From JABDMH01 sp965223105 (GTDB taxonomy: Bacteria; Bacteroidota; Bacteroidia; Chitinophagales; Saprospiraceae), in NCBI GenBank assembly GCA_965223105.1, contig OZ244987.1, positions 6,510,001-6,574,000 on the forward strand: a stretch of DNA of 64,000 nucleotides. The letters run 5' to 3'. Below are positions 1 to 8,219 of this stretch, one piece after another; position 1 is the stretch's first letter, and each line of letters begins with the position of its first letter. The position numbers were made by a program, and so were the translations under genes. The notes beneath the pieces were generated by a model. It saw only the letters and a program-made list of their open reading frames with translations, was not told where the DNA came from and searched no databases.

Positions 1-1
1 T

Positions 2-379
2 AATCATGTGCTGACTTCCAACGAAGCGGAAAGCATTGAAGGGCAAAAGATCGCCAAGCAAAAGAACGAACCATTGTTTGCAGTGGTTAATCCTGAGACC
101 TCTGTTAAAGCACCCTTACCTGAGTCAGCCAGTTTTTTCTCATTCGACAACGAAAATGTGTTTGTCACTACCATCAAAAAGGCAGAGGATGGTGAGGAGT
201 TCATTGCGCGTATGTACAATGTCAAAGAGACTGAAGAGACGGTTAATATTTCTTCCAGTTTCAATATCGGTTCTTACAAAAAGACAAACATTATTGAGGA
301 GGATCCAGTGCTGGTGGAGCCACAGTTGAGGGTCGGGAAATATGGGATTGAGACGTTTAGTTTGGGAATAAAGAGGTAG
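2..379 (+). CDS. C-terminal part of a GH38-type alpha-mannosidase (5' end outside window)
   Basis: The frame is already open at base 2, so the gene begins before the window and only about 125 C-terminal residues are visible. The stretch FDNENVFVTTIKKAEDG, followed by a short strand with RMYN and a final strand ending in GIETFSLGIKR, is the pattern of the C-terminal beta-sandwich of family 38 alpha-mannosidases (N-V-x-x-T-x-I/L-K-x-A-E-D-G). In that family the catalytic residues lie far upstream, so activity cannot be judged here. The role would be hydrolysis of alpha-mannosides in glycan turnover. The identification rests on the motif only. Other glycosidases with the same C-terminal sandwich cannot be excluded. 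Confidence 0.72.
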   Translation, partial: NHVLTSNEAESIEGQKIAKQKNEPLFAVVNPETSVKAPLPESASFFSFDNENVFVTTIKKAEDGEEFIARMYNVKETEETVNISSSFNIGSYKKTNIIEEDPVLVEPQLRVGKYGIETFSLGIKR

Positions 380-392
380 TTTAATATCCAAT

Positions 393-420
393 AGAAAGTG
401 CACCGACCTGTACACTTTCT
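393..420 (+). terminator. Possible stem-loop terminator after the GH38 gene
   Basis: Fourteen bases after the stop codon, AGAAAGTG and CACTTTCT form a perfect 8 bp stem around a 12-base loop. There is no long T-run behind it, so it may act as an mRNA-stabilising hairpin instead of an intrinsic terminator. Confidence 0.35.
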
Positions 421-703
421 TAAGAGAGGCCTGTTCGTACTTACAAAATTCCGATCTACTCCTAGCCGTCAAGGACGACAGTTGATTTGCCAGTCGCTCA
501 TCGTCAGGATCATATCTTGAGTTCTCATACCAATGTGCTTGTCCAAAGGCATTTGTGGAAGACAACCGTACCTAAGCCAATCAGTGAGCAACAGAGAAAT
601 CAAAATCTTAAAAGGAGTACGGGTGCACACCTCATTCAACACAGTCGTCTTTCAAGAAAAATCACCTCGTCTAAGTAGCAAGCAAGACAGAAAACAAGCC
701 TAA
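421..703. other. Intergenic stretch with no recognisable feature
   Basis: No credible gene is seen. A plus-strand frame at 487-678 and a minus-strand frame at 140-565 are open but resemble no family I know, and the minus-strand one runs antisense into the GH38 gene. There is no clear promoter box before the fragment at 704. Confidence 0.4.
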
Positions 704-982
704 ATGAAGGTAGTACAATTGATCTTAGTTGCATGCATCATAGGTAGCCAAACGAAAGATAGCGGTCAATCTAATACCTTTTCATTTCCTCCAGAATGGG
801 AAACTCATCAAGCAGTTTGGATAGATTTTACAACACAAGAATATTGGATCAGAAAAGACTATAACGTCAAAATTGCGATTATCAAGGCTCTTCAAGATCA
901 TGTTCCCGTGAAGGTTCTGGTTGAATCAATAGATAGCCGAGACATGGCTATTGAAAAACTGCTATTTTGGGATTTAGAATAA
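704..982 (+). pseudogene. Truncated agmatine deiminase / peptidyl-arginine deiminase-like gene (N-terminal piece)
   Basis: The 92-residue frame starts with a short lipoprotein-like leader (LILVAC) and then reads FPPEWETHQAVWIDF, the opening signature of the PF04371 agmatine/peptidyl-arginine deiminase family (P-x-E-W-E-x-H-x-A-V-W). Members are normally about 340-370 residues and need a C-terminal catalytic cysteine and histidine, all absent here. The frame stops at base 982 and an unrelated lipoprotein gene begins 10 bases later. I read this as a decayed remnant, not a working enzyme. The missing part is not found downstream in the window. Confidence 0.65.
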
Positions 983-992
983 TCAATCCATT

Positions 993-1679
993 ATGATAAG
1001 AACTATAGTTGTGCTTTTATCTGCACTGATATCATACAATTGTTTACAGCAAAAATCAATAAGAGAACAATATAAACAGCCCAGCACAAACCAGATGCCC
1101 AAATCACCAACTGGACTAAAGATTGAAACCACACCAACACGTGGGACGGCATTTATAGATTCGCTTGGATCAGAATATTTTATAGTTCATGTCACGAATA
1201 CCATTACCAACGACAGTACAATTCCGATTGAAATTCAGATAGACTTGCCTTTAGAGTTTAGTTATCCAATTTCCGGTAATTATGTGAATTATAAAATAAT
1301 AATGTGGCCGAAATTAACAGAACCTCCTCTTTTGTATTCTGATAGACAAAGTCAAGTTAAAGTCATGAAGAAATGGACAATCAGTAACTGGGAGACCCCA
1401 AACCAATTCAATAAACTCCTTGCACCTGGAGAAAATTATGTTATTACAATAGGAACGTTAGCTAATACTGAAACAACCAATATTTGCAGTGCTGTTGCTT
1501 ACTCGCTTTTGACTTATAGCGAAAGTAGAAATTATTTAGACTGTAATTGGGCGCTAGATGAAAAACAAACCAATCCTCAAATGGCGATGGGTCTACATGT
1601 TGGTTTTTGCACAAGTGGACAGCATTACGAAAGTTGTACAATTATAACTTGTGGTCAAATTTCTTATCTTGAAAATTAA
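993..1679 (+). CDS. Putative lipoprotein of unknown function
   Basis: I do not recognise the family. The protein has 228 residues. A hydrophobic leader ends in SYNC at about residue 17, which fits a signal-peptidase II lipobox, so it is probably anchored in the envelope. The rest looks beta-rich, with VHVTNTITNDSTIPIEIQI resembling a small beta-sandwich that measures against a reference strand. Several cysteines near the C-terminus (about residues 183, 206, 215 and 219) could form disulphides after export. The coding sequence is markedly AT-rich compared with genes after 16 kb, which suggests a foreign origin. It is followed after 10 bases by the 3' end of the minus-strand intron-like element. 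Confidence 0.6.
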   Translation: MIRTIVVLLSALISYNCLQQKSIREQYKQPSTNQMPKSPTGLKIETTPTRGTAFIDSLGSEYFIVHVTNTITNDSTIPIEIQIDLPLEFSYPISGNYVNYKIIMWPKLTEPPLLYSDRQSQVKVMKKWTISNWETPNQFNKLLAPGENYVITIGTLANTETTNICSAVAYSLLTYSESRNYLDCNWALDEKQTNPQMAMGLHVGFCTSGQHYESCTIITCGQISYLEN

Positions 1680-1957
1680 AATAAAATACCGCTAGTCGAG
1701 TAGAGTGAGGTAGCCAGAAAAATGACTACCTCAGTCCTACTGACGATTCTGTCAGCACACAGTCTCCCACCACTGTATGTATGCTTACGCCGCAGCTTCG
1801 GCATAGGCGCTAAGAACCTCCCCGACGATAAGTATCGGGACAAACATATTCGGCGGTTCATAAGAGAATCAAGTCATTCGTGATCGTACATGAAGGTAAT
1901 ACCTAGAGAAGGATTGATTTCCTTGCCGTTTAAGCCTAGCCTTAGTGACCCACCCAT

Positions 1958-2891
1958 CCGCTTCGCGGTTCACTACCTGAAATGTCCACTGGATAATTGG
2001 TCTTGTCGTACAAAACTACAGTTCGTTCATCCATAATGGGGCTGCAAGCAATCCTCTATCCACCTAACTAGGAATAACAGAATTTCCATGGTTTGGTGTG
2101 AGTTATCTTCAAGCAAAACGAACAAGGATTGAAGAAATGAATATCGAACAAGGAATAACGATTTTTGACTGTCAATGTTTTTTCTACTTTTTGGTGGCAA
2201 AAAGTAGAGCAAAAAGCCACCCTGGATCTTTTTCCTTGAAAAAACTACGGTCCACCTGGCGCTCGCACCAAAACTCGCTCTTAACAGTTGTTCCTTAAGT
2301 ATGGCTTTCTTGTCATCTGGGCTTTGAGTAATATTCACCACCTGGTCGAACAGTTGGTGCTCTTTTACCCAAAATGAAACAAGAATTCAAAACGTAAAAC
2401 TGGAAAACAACGAGCTAAGTTCAATTTTTGTAGAAAGCATAGAAACGTCTCAAAAGAATATGAAAACATGAAAAATCAAAAATAATTCTAAAATCGTTAA
2501 TCAGTGTTCCTTGTTCTTAAATCCAAGTACTGATGAAGCCAGAAGGTAACACGAGGTATGAAGCCATACTTCCTATCGGTCCTACAGGCTCATATCCAAA
2601 CCGATAGACCCAGCTAGCTAAAGCCCGATAACATCGTTTAGCCACTCACCCACTTCGTGGTTCTCTCCTTTCAGTGTCCACCGGACTCTGAGCCCTCGGC
2701 ACAGTCGAGAATGTAAGCCTGCTACTTCGGTCAGCACCATGTGGACCACCTCGACAGACCTGCCATCCCCTCCGCTTTCGCGGTTCCCTCACTTCGAGTA
2801 CTGTCGTACTCGACTCCTTTGGAGATCGTTCACTCATCTCATAGGCAATTCATGTTCTTCGGTACCTGGCACCCTTCCGCTAGCGCGGTTC
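1958..2891 (-). repeat. Four degenerate copies of a GAACCGCG-nn-AGCGG hairpin
   Basis: On the minus strand four short hairpins share a GAACC-stem-GG core flanked by purine-rich sequence and GGG: plus-strand positions 1958-1971, 2650-2663, 2772-2786 and 2877-2891. Plus-strand cores are CCGCTTCGCGGTTC, CCACTTCGTGGTTC, CCGCTTTCGCGGTTC and CCGCTAGCGCGGTTC. The second copy keeps its stem through paired changes (CCAC/GTGG). The surroundings of copies 1 and 2 match further, over about 45 bases, through a shared GTCCAC(T/C)GG. Confidence 0.55.
2184..2207. repeat. Perfect 9 bp palindromic hairpin of a Bacteroidota-type intergenic repeat
   Basis: CTACTTTTT and AAAAAGTAG pair perfectly around GGTGGC. 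From general knowledge, this pattern followed by a second AAAAAG run is common in noncoding DNA of this phylum. A related pair of arms (GAACAAGGAATAACGATTTT near 2149 and its approximate inverse near 2490-2520) flanks it, suggesting a small repeat inserted in the middle of the intron-like element. Confidence 0.5.
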
Positions 2892-3249
2892 ACTCCGTCA
2901 GATGTGGCCCGCACATCTGGTCTTCGACTTTACTACGTTCATAGTCCAGCTTTACTGACGATGACTGTCGGTATAAAACTTCAGATCTCACAGTTGCCCA
3001 TGAAACCTTAGCTGCATGCTACATGCCTAGCGTCCTCGTCATATGGTATTCGCATTGACGCCTTGTCTCACTAGAATCCCGCATCGTAAGGACATCCACA
3101 CTACAAGTATTCTTCATTCTGTGTACTTTTAACAGAATGATCTAGTAGCCATTCAAGACACACACAAGCGACAAGACTGCATACTCGCTATAGCAGCGTA
3201 CGCTACTTATCGCACGACCGATAGACGTGATGAAAAAAAATAAAAAATC

Positions 3250-3990
3250 ATGACAGAAAGATTAAGCATAACAGAACAGTTCGGGAAACCCCTTGCAATA
3301 TTATTGTCTGAAAAAATTAAACCCGTTCACCCAAAATTTGACTCAAAATCATTTGTAAAGGCTGTCGAAAAAGGAATAACCGATAAAAGTTACACCCAAA
3401 GAATAATATTTATTGCTGAGAAGCTGAACGACTATTTACCGAAAGAATATGAAGTTGCTATAAAAATATTAGAAGGAATTTTAGGAGATGAAAATCCAAA
3501 CGAAACAGGAATGTTTACCGAATATTGGTGGATTATGCCAATTGGAAAATACGTTGAATTATACGGTCTCGATAATTATGAAATTTCAATCAAAGCAATA
3601 GGAGAAATCACAAAACGAAATACAGGAGAATATGCAATTCGACCATTTATAAGAAAGTATCCTGAAAACTGCCTGAAACAAATGAAGAGTTGGGCAAAAT
3701 CAGAAGACTTCCATCTAAGGCGATTAGCAAGCGAAGGACTAAGACCTAAATTGCCTTGGTCACCTAAACTTGACACATTCATTGATAATCCGAACCCAGT
3801 CTTTGAAATCCTTGAATTGCTCAAAGAGGATGAAATAATGTTTGTAAAGAAATCGGTCGGCAATCATTTGACTGACTGGCTGAAAGTAAATTGTGAACCG
3901 ACAACAAAACTATTGAAGGAATGGCAAAAATCGAAAAATAAACATACTCAATGGATAATTAAACGAGCTACCAGGAAAATAAGTATCTAA
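3250..3990 (+). CDS. DNA alkylation repair protein, AlkC/AlkD-like (HEAT-repeat glycosylase)
   Basis: The 246-residue protein is all-helical and carries the family signature HLRRLASEGLRPKLPW (about residues 157-172), then a VKKSVGNHLTDW helix, as in PF08713/COG4335 DNA alkylation repair proteins. These HEAT-like enzymes remove N3- or N7-alkylated purines without flipping the base. The length fits the short AlkC-like branch. The start ATG at 3250 sits 34 bases after the predicted 5' end of the intron-like element. The gene is AT-rich and, like the gene at 993, is followed by an intron 3' end, so it may be imported. The family call is secure, the exact substrate is not. Confidence 0.85.
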   Translation: MTERLSITEQFGKPLAILLSEKIKPVHPKFDSKSFVKAVEKGITDKSYTQRIIFIAEKLNDYLPKEYEVAIKILEGILGDENPNETGMFTEYWWIMPIGKYVELYGLDNYEISIKAIGEITKRNTGEYAIRPFIRKYPENCLKQMKSWAKSEDFHLRRLASEGLRPKLPWSPKLDTFIDNPNPVFEILELLKEDEIMFVKKSVGNHLTDWLKVNCEPTTKLLKEWQKSKNKHTQWIIKRATRKISI

Positions 3991-4010
3991 AAGAGGAAGA
4001 AAAGATACGC

Positions 4011-4257
4011 CTAGTCGAGCAGAGTGAGGTAGCCAGAAAAATGACTACCTCAGCCCTACTGACGATTCTGTCAGCACGCCCTTCACACCACCGTACGTAT
4101 GCTTATGCCGAAGCTTCAGCATAGGCGCTAGGGACCTCCCCGCCAACAAAGTATCTGGACAAGCGCATACGGCGGTTCATAAGAAGATCAAGTTATTCGA
4201 GATCGTACATGAAGGCAATAACAAGAGAAGGATTGATAGTCTCGCCGTTTAAGCCTG
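4011..4257 (-). mobile_element. 3'-terminal fragment of the same group II intron-like element
   Basis: This stretch matches 1690-1937 along its whole length with scattered substitutions, including the terminal hairpin GAGGTAG/CTACCTC and the CTCGAC end at about 4014. Similarity stops abruptly after GCCGTTTAAGCCT at 4256, so the copy is truncated at its 5' side. At the expected branch position the A of the first copy is a G here (plus-strand C at 4020), so splicing by the normal route would be impaired. Confidence 0.5.
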
Positions 4258-4800
4258 CAGGAATTCATTGACACCTCTACCCTATCGGTTAAACCGGCAT
4301 TTCAGATTTGAGGAGCGCTGGCCTAATTTGAGCTGAATCTGATCAGATAACCATGGCTGGACTCTCAATGCTGCAAGGGCACGACTAAAAACCAGGTGGC
4401 TGGCCAAGAAACTGAATAAACCGGTGCAGAAAGGACTCGTGCATTACAATAGCAAGGAGCTCATAGGTAAAGCAAATTTGCCAGAATGGTGAGGATTTCG
4501 AAGCCGACGATGTATAAGTAACTTTAGGATTAAGGATGGACTCAGTGTATATTAGAGGATATTAGGGGTTGGAGGGAAATTTTGTTTATTTAGTAACGTA
4601 GCAAAAAGATCGAGTAATTGGGTGCAGAACCAGCTGCTAAGCTGTCTCATATCCTTATTATCCGACTTCGTATAGGTATCTTACTGGCGGACTTCCAATC
4701 AGGGAAAGAAGGCAAAAGAGCCAGCTTTATTGCCCTCTACAGCATTCTGAATATTAATCACTTGAAACCGATATGGGTTTTTCCAATTTAATGATAAAAA
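4258..4800. other. Noncoding stretch beyond the intron fragment
   Basis: I see no complete gene. A short plus-strand frame around 4370-4490 is open (reading ARLKTRWLAKKLNKP) and could be a scrap of a mobile-element gene, but I cannot name it. The last 50 bases before 4801 are AT-rich, as is usual before Bacteroidota start codons. Confidence 0.35.
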
Positions 4801-6129
4801 GTGAGGCAAAGAATACATGATGCTTTGACAACCCTACATAGGTTTCGAGCAGCGGTTACTTTTGAAAGAATTTGCAATCGATTATCTCCCAGATGGTCGG
4901 CAGCACTATTGTTTATTGTCTGTGTGCTTACCTGTATCAGAATTAATAAATATGGATGGCTCGATGCATTACTTAGGTCTGATGCCAAGGGATACTATCA
5001 GTATCTTCCTGAATTTTTCATCAACGGAGACCTCACTATACTTCCGCTGAGTATTAAACTTGAAAACGGGAATCACTTGAGTTTCTTTCAAATGGGCGTT
5101 GCAATTCTGGAAATGCCCTTCTTCTTCCTGGGGCATCTCATAACTCTTTTGTTGGGGACAGATGCTTCGGGGTACACCGACATTTATGCATTTAGTGTTC
5201 TTGGAGGAACCATTATTTATGTGTGTATCGGCATCTGTTTTCTCCAAAAGACACTTGAGCTACGGTGGAATAGAATGGTAGCGATCAGCACCCTGTGTTG
5301 TATCTTCTTTGGCACAAATCTGTATTTCTATACTTGCCGGGCAGGTACCATGTCACATGCATATTCGTTCTTCCTGTTCAGTTTATTTATTTATTTCAGC
5401 ATACAATATCATCGCTCACCTTCCATTAAATCAGCGGCTGTCATTGGAGTTCTTGCTGGCCTGGTTTTGTTAATTAAACCCAACAATCTCATCATATCCT
5501 TATTCTTTATCTTCTATGGTCTGTCGTCCTGGCGTGACATCAAAGAACGTTTTTGGTTTTTCCTCTGGCGCTTCCAAGATGTCTTATCAGTTCTTATTAT
5601 TATCACTCTGTGTGTTCTGCCTCAATTGGCTTACTGGCATCTCGTATCGGGTAAATGGATCATATTTGCTTATGGAATGAGGGACGACAATGAATTCTTC
5701 TGGAAAACTCCCAAACTCATTCAGGTCCTGGTTCATCCACAAAATGGTTGGTTGTTGTACTCACCCATTATTGTGTTTGCTTTGTATTCCTTAGTGAGGG
5801 GTGCCATAAAGAATACCCCGAACTATCGGTTAATCTTAGCTATATGGGTCATTGCATGGTATGTCTTTTCCAGTTGGTGGTGCTGGTGGTTTGGCAGTGC
5901 CTTTGGACATCGGGCATTTGTAGAATACTTACCCTTGATGGCGATTCCACTAGCCGAGTTCATAGATCAATTAAAAACCAAAAAGAAGTGGTGGCGCTAT
6001 AGCCTGGTGATCGTCATTTTACTTTTTATTTATATGAGTTTAAAAATGACTTTTATCTATAGTTCACCATGGGATGGACCAGACTGGTATTGGGATGATT
6101 ATTTTCGGATTCTTAGACAGATCTTCTAG
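4801..6129 (+). CDS. Polytopic membrane protein, GT-C type glycosyltransferase (polyprenyl-phosphate-sugar dependent)
   Basis: The 442-residue protein has about ten hydrophobic helices and starts with GTG. The first extracytoplasmic loop contains RSDAKGYYQYLPEFF, placing an Asp at the catalytic position of GT-C enzymes (GT39/GT83-like mannosyl and arabinosyl transferases that use lipid-linked sugars). Aromatic loops such as SSWWCWWFGSAFGHRAF support this. The convergent neighbours on the other strand are a GT2 dolichyl-phosphate-sugar-synthase-like enzyme and a methyltransferase, which would supply the lipid-linked donor. It would act in the inner membrane on a glycan or protein. The substrate is unknown. 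Confidence 0.7.
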   Translation: MRQRIHDALTTLHRFRAAVTFERICNRLSPRWSAALLFIVCVLTCIRINKYGWLDALLRSDAKGYYQYLPEFFINGDLTILPLSIKLENGNHLSFFQMGVAILEMPFFFLGHLITLLLGTDASGYTDIYAFSVLGGTIIYVCIGICFLQKTLELRWNRMVAISTLCCIFFGTNLYFYTCRAGTMSHAYSFFLFSLFIYFSIQYHRSPSIKSAAVIGVLAGLVLLIKPNNLIISLFFIFYGLSSWRDIKERFWFFLWRFQDVLSVLIIITLCVLPQLAYWHLVSGKWIIFAYGMRDDNEFFWKTPKLIQVLVHPQNGWLLYSPIIVFALYSLVRGAIKNTPNYRLILAIWVIAWYVFSSWWCWWFGSAFGHRAFVEYLPLMAIPLAEFIDQLKTKKKWWRYSLVIVILLFIYMSLKMTFIYSSPWDGPDWYWDDYFRILRQIF

Positions 6130-6243
6130 TTGTGAGATGGATTCTAACTTCATCAGTACAGAGGTCTTCGGTGTCAATTCTGCACTATCAAAGATAAAAC
6201 CTCCGATTCTGCAGCACGGTTAGATATCTTAAACAACCTCTCT

Positions 6244-6972
6244 CTAGCTTTGGCCTACAACGACAACAGAGAGACCAAGTCTTCCCATAGCAACATGATC
6301 TAATAATTTAAAAAACGGCACTAATTGATTAAACATCGTCATTTGTCCTTTTGGAATTACATCCCTTCTTAACAGTTTACCTGACAAAATCCACCCAAGC
6401 ATACCGGCAACATTAAAATAGCTTGAATATGAAATCCGAAATTCTGCCTTCTTAAGAAGTGCCTCCAGAGATCTCCGGTTATATCTTCGGTAATGGCCAA
6501 GTTTATGATCGAAATTATTATACAAAAAATTAAAGGCAGGTACTAATATAACGACGTTGCCGGTCGGTCGAAGGATCTTTTTTATATTCCTTAGAGCTAT
6601 CAGATCCTCTTCAATGTGTTCTATCACATTCAATGCAAAGACCGTATCAAATTGCCCTTTCAAATCAACATGTAAAGTGTCAAAATCGATATTGACTAAA
6701 TCGATATTTAGAATATCTAAAACACTCCCTCCATAGGTACTCTTCAAATAATCAAGATAGTTATCACGCAAATCGCTTAAATATATTTCGGCTTGGTCAC
6801 GGATAAAAAATTTCGAAATATTGCCAATGCCACTGCCCACTTCCAATATCTTTCCTCTACAATGGGGTCTGATTTTCTGATACATCCACTCGTTAAACTG
6901 GTCTGCCGCCGCTATAGTCTTTAGCGTTTCGAAACCCTCCTTGTCATAGTCTTTGAACACAAATTCACTCAT
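6244..6972 (-). CDS. Class I SAM-dependent methyltransferase
   Basis: The 242-residue protein shows motif I ILEVGSGIGNISKFF near residue 41 and a post-motif FALNVIEHIEED near residue 112, as in UbiG/COQ3-like O-methyltransferases. A C-terminal hydrophobic patch (YFNVAGMLGWILSG) may let it approach the membrane. Its ATG overlaps the stop of the upstream glycosyltransferase by four bases (ATGA), so the two are translationally coupled. In such pairs the methyltransferase often modifies a lipid-linked sugar or glycan end. That role is inferred from context. Confidence 0.8.
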   Translation of the reverse strand: MSEFVFKDYDKEGFETLKTIAAADQFNEWMYQKIRPHCRGKILEVGSGIGNISKFFIRDQAEIYLSDLRDNYLDYLKSTYGGSVLDILNIDLVNIDFDTLHVDLKGQFDTVFALNVIEHIEEDLIALRNIKKILRPTGNVVILVPAFNFLYNNFDHKLGHYRRYNRRSLEALLKKAEFRISYSSYFNVAGMLGWILSGKLLRRDVIPKGQMTMFNQLVPFFKLLDHVAMGRLGLSVVVVGQS

Positions 6973-7685
6973 CGGGAAAAGATATTGTACTTCAAGATAT
7001 AATAGATCGCCGCAATTCCATCCTTCCAGTTAATTTTCTTACCCTCATCATACGTCCTTCCATGGTAACTGATGCCTACCTCATAAATTCTCAGATTCTT
7101 CTGTCTAAAAATCTTGGCGGTAACTTCAGGTTCGAAGCCAAACCTCTTCTCCTTCAGATCTAAAGATTTAAGAACATCCAATTTAAATATTTTATAGCAC
7201 GTTTCCATATCACTTAAATTGGCATTTGCAAACATGTTTGATATAAAGGTCAGTAATTTATTCCCGATAGTATGCCAGAAGAACAAAATCCGATGTGGTT
7301 TGCCACCGTAGAATCTTGTACCATATACCACGTCGGCATGACCGTCTTCCAATGGCCTCAACAATAAATTGTATTCTTCGGGATCATATTCGAGATCCGC
7401 ATCCTGAATAATCAGATAATCCCCACTGGCTCTTGCTATTCCGGAATGAATTGCTGCGCCCTTACCCTGATTACTTTCATGTGCAAGAAACGAGATATTA
7501 GTATATTTTGCTGAAAGCGTTCTAGCAATCTGTCCCGTACCATCATCTGAACAATCATCGATAATGATTATTTCTTTATTAATGCCATTTATCAAATTCA
7601 CTTTTTGAACTTTTCCAACAATTTTCTCAATCGTTGACTCTTCATTATATGCAGGGATTAGTATGGTTAAAGTCTTCATGTTCAT
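6969..7685 (-). CDS. Family 2 glycosyltransferase, polyprenyl-phosphate sugar synthase-like
   Basis: The 238-residue protein has a GT-A fold with LTILIPAYNEESTIEKI at the N-terminus, the nucleotide-sugar aspartates in IIIDDCSDDGTG (about residue 40) and the metal-binding IIQDADLEYDPEEY (about residue 92). These are the hallmarks of dolichyl-phosphate mannose synthase-like GT2 enzymes. There are no C-terminal membrane helices, so it is the short soluble form. It is the first gene of a two-gene minus-strand unit and probably makes the lipid-linked sugar used by the GT-C protein at 4801. An alternative ATG two codons downstream is possible. Confidence 0.85.
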   Translation of the reverse strand: MNMKTLTILIPAYNEESTIEKIVGKVQKVNLINGINKEIIIIDDCSDDGTGQIARTLSAKYTNISFLAHESNQGKGAAIHSGIARASGDYLIIQDADLEYDPEEYNLLLRPLEDGHADVVYGTRFYGGKPHRILFFWHTIGNKLLTFISNMFANANLSDMETCYKIFKLDVLKSLDLKEKRFGFEPEVTAKIFRQKNLRIYEVGISYHGRTYDEGKKINWKDGIAAIYYILKYNIFSR

Positions 7686-8158
7686 TAAATATGAGAACCA
7701 AAGTTTTCTAACTTCCTATTCGAGATCACCAAAGTCATGACGAAAGACAGTGAGCAACCATGTTAAGGGGCAGTGCATCTGAGTCTTCGGCCCATTAACT
7801 CATATCCATAATGTAAGTAGGCGAAGGAATAATCGGGAGTATGATTACCCGTTTGAGATCACATTCTGTGTGCAGAAATTTTCTACCGGTATCATCAACG
7901 AATCGTTCCTTCAAACGATACAAACTAACGTTTTTTCTGAAATATGCATTGGAAAGTCTTATCACGTAGCTCTTTTTTAGCTTCTACCTACCCAGCTATA
8001 AGCTTCGAGACTATGGTACACCCCCAAAAAAAGGGCACAAAATTGTAACTTACACCTAAGAAGGGATTAACGCGTCCCCAATACGGGTTCGCTTTCGCCC
8101 CGACGGGATCTTATGCACTGTCTGAATGACTACCACCTGCTGACGTTGCAGTCAGCAA
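7686..8158. other. Intergenic stretch between divergent units
   Basis: No gene is seen. There is a C-run/A-run tract near 8020-8035 and an imperfect AACTTTG box facing the GT2 gene just before 7685, but no good -33 partner. The right edge runs into the dispersed repeat at 8159. Confidence 0.35.
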
Positions 8159-8199
8159 GATGTCCAGGCTTTGAAAGAAAGAGGCAGACATTCCTGTGA
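8159..8199. repeat. Dispersed repeat, copy A
   Basis: GATGTCCAGGC, a GAAAGA run and CAGACATTCCTGTGAG match the repeat at 12917-12979 (same order, a few substitutions). The repeat covers the GTG at 8196, which argues against that codon being the start of the following Nudix gene. Confidence 0.5.
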
Positions 8200-8219
8200 G
8201 CTATGAGAAAGATTTTAAA

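Larger units (their letters stand above)
1690..3216 (-). mobile_element. Group II intron-like element without a maturase gene (degenerate or composite)
   Basis: Read on the minus strand, the element starts at 3216 with GTGCGATAAG, matching the GUGYG start of group II introns. It ends near 1695 with CTCTACTCGAC, close to the usual CTACTCGAY end. Just before that end is a hairpin (GAGGTAG/CTACCTC) resembling domain VI, with an A seven bases from the end where the branch point should be. Further up lie the halves GAACCGCC and TACGGTGGT-like sequences seen in domain V, here separated by an extra insert of about 60 bases. The first roughly 650 bases are GC-rich and full of small hairpins, as in domains I-III. 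No reverse transcriptase/maturase frame exists. The middle (about 2000-2530) holds other Bacteroidota-type repeats. It may be two fragments lying in tandem. Confidence 0.5.

Noticed and set aside
8..379. GTG at base 8 as a start of a complete gene
   Set aside because: The protein pattern is the C-terminal end of a GH38 enzyme and the frame is open before base 8, so the gene begins outside the window.
487..678. Plus-strand 63-residue frame
   Set aside because: No family resemblance, no promoter and low-complexity residues. It is probably noncoding.
1680..1937. Integron attC site after the AT-rich gene
   Set aside because: Gene plus conserved repeat suggested cassettes, but I found no RYYYAAC/GTTRRRY core sites and the repeat ends like a group II intron.
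2739..3011. Short plus- and minus-strand frames inside the intron-like region
   Set aside because: They are shadows of the structured RNA and none resembles a reverse transcriptase or maturase.
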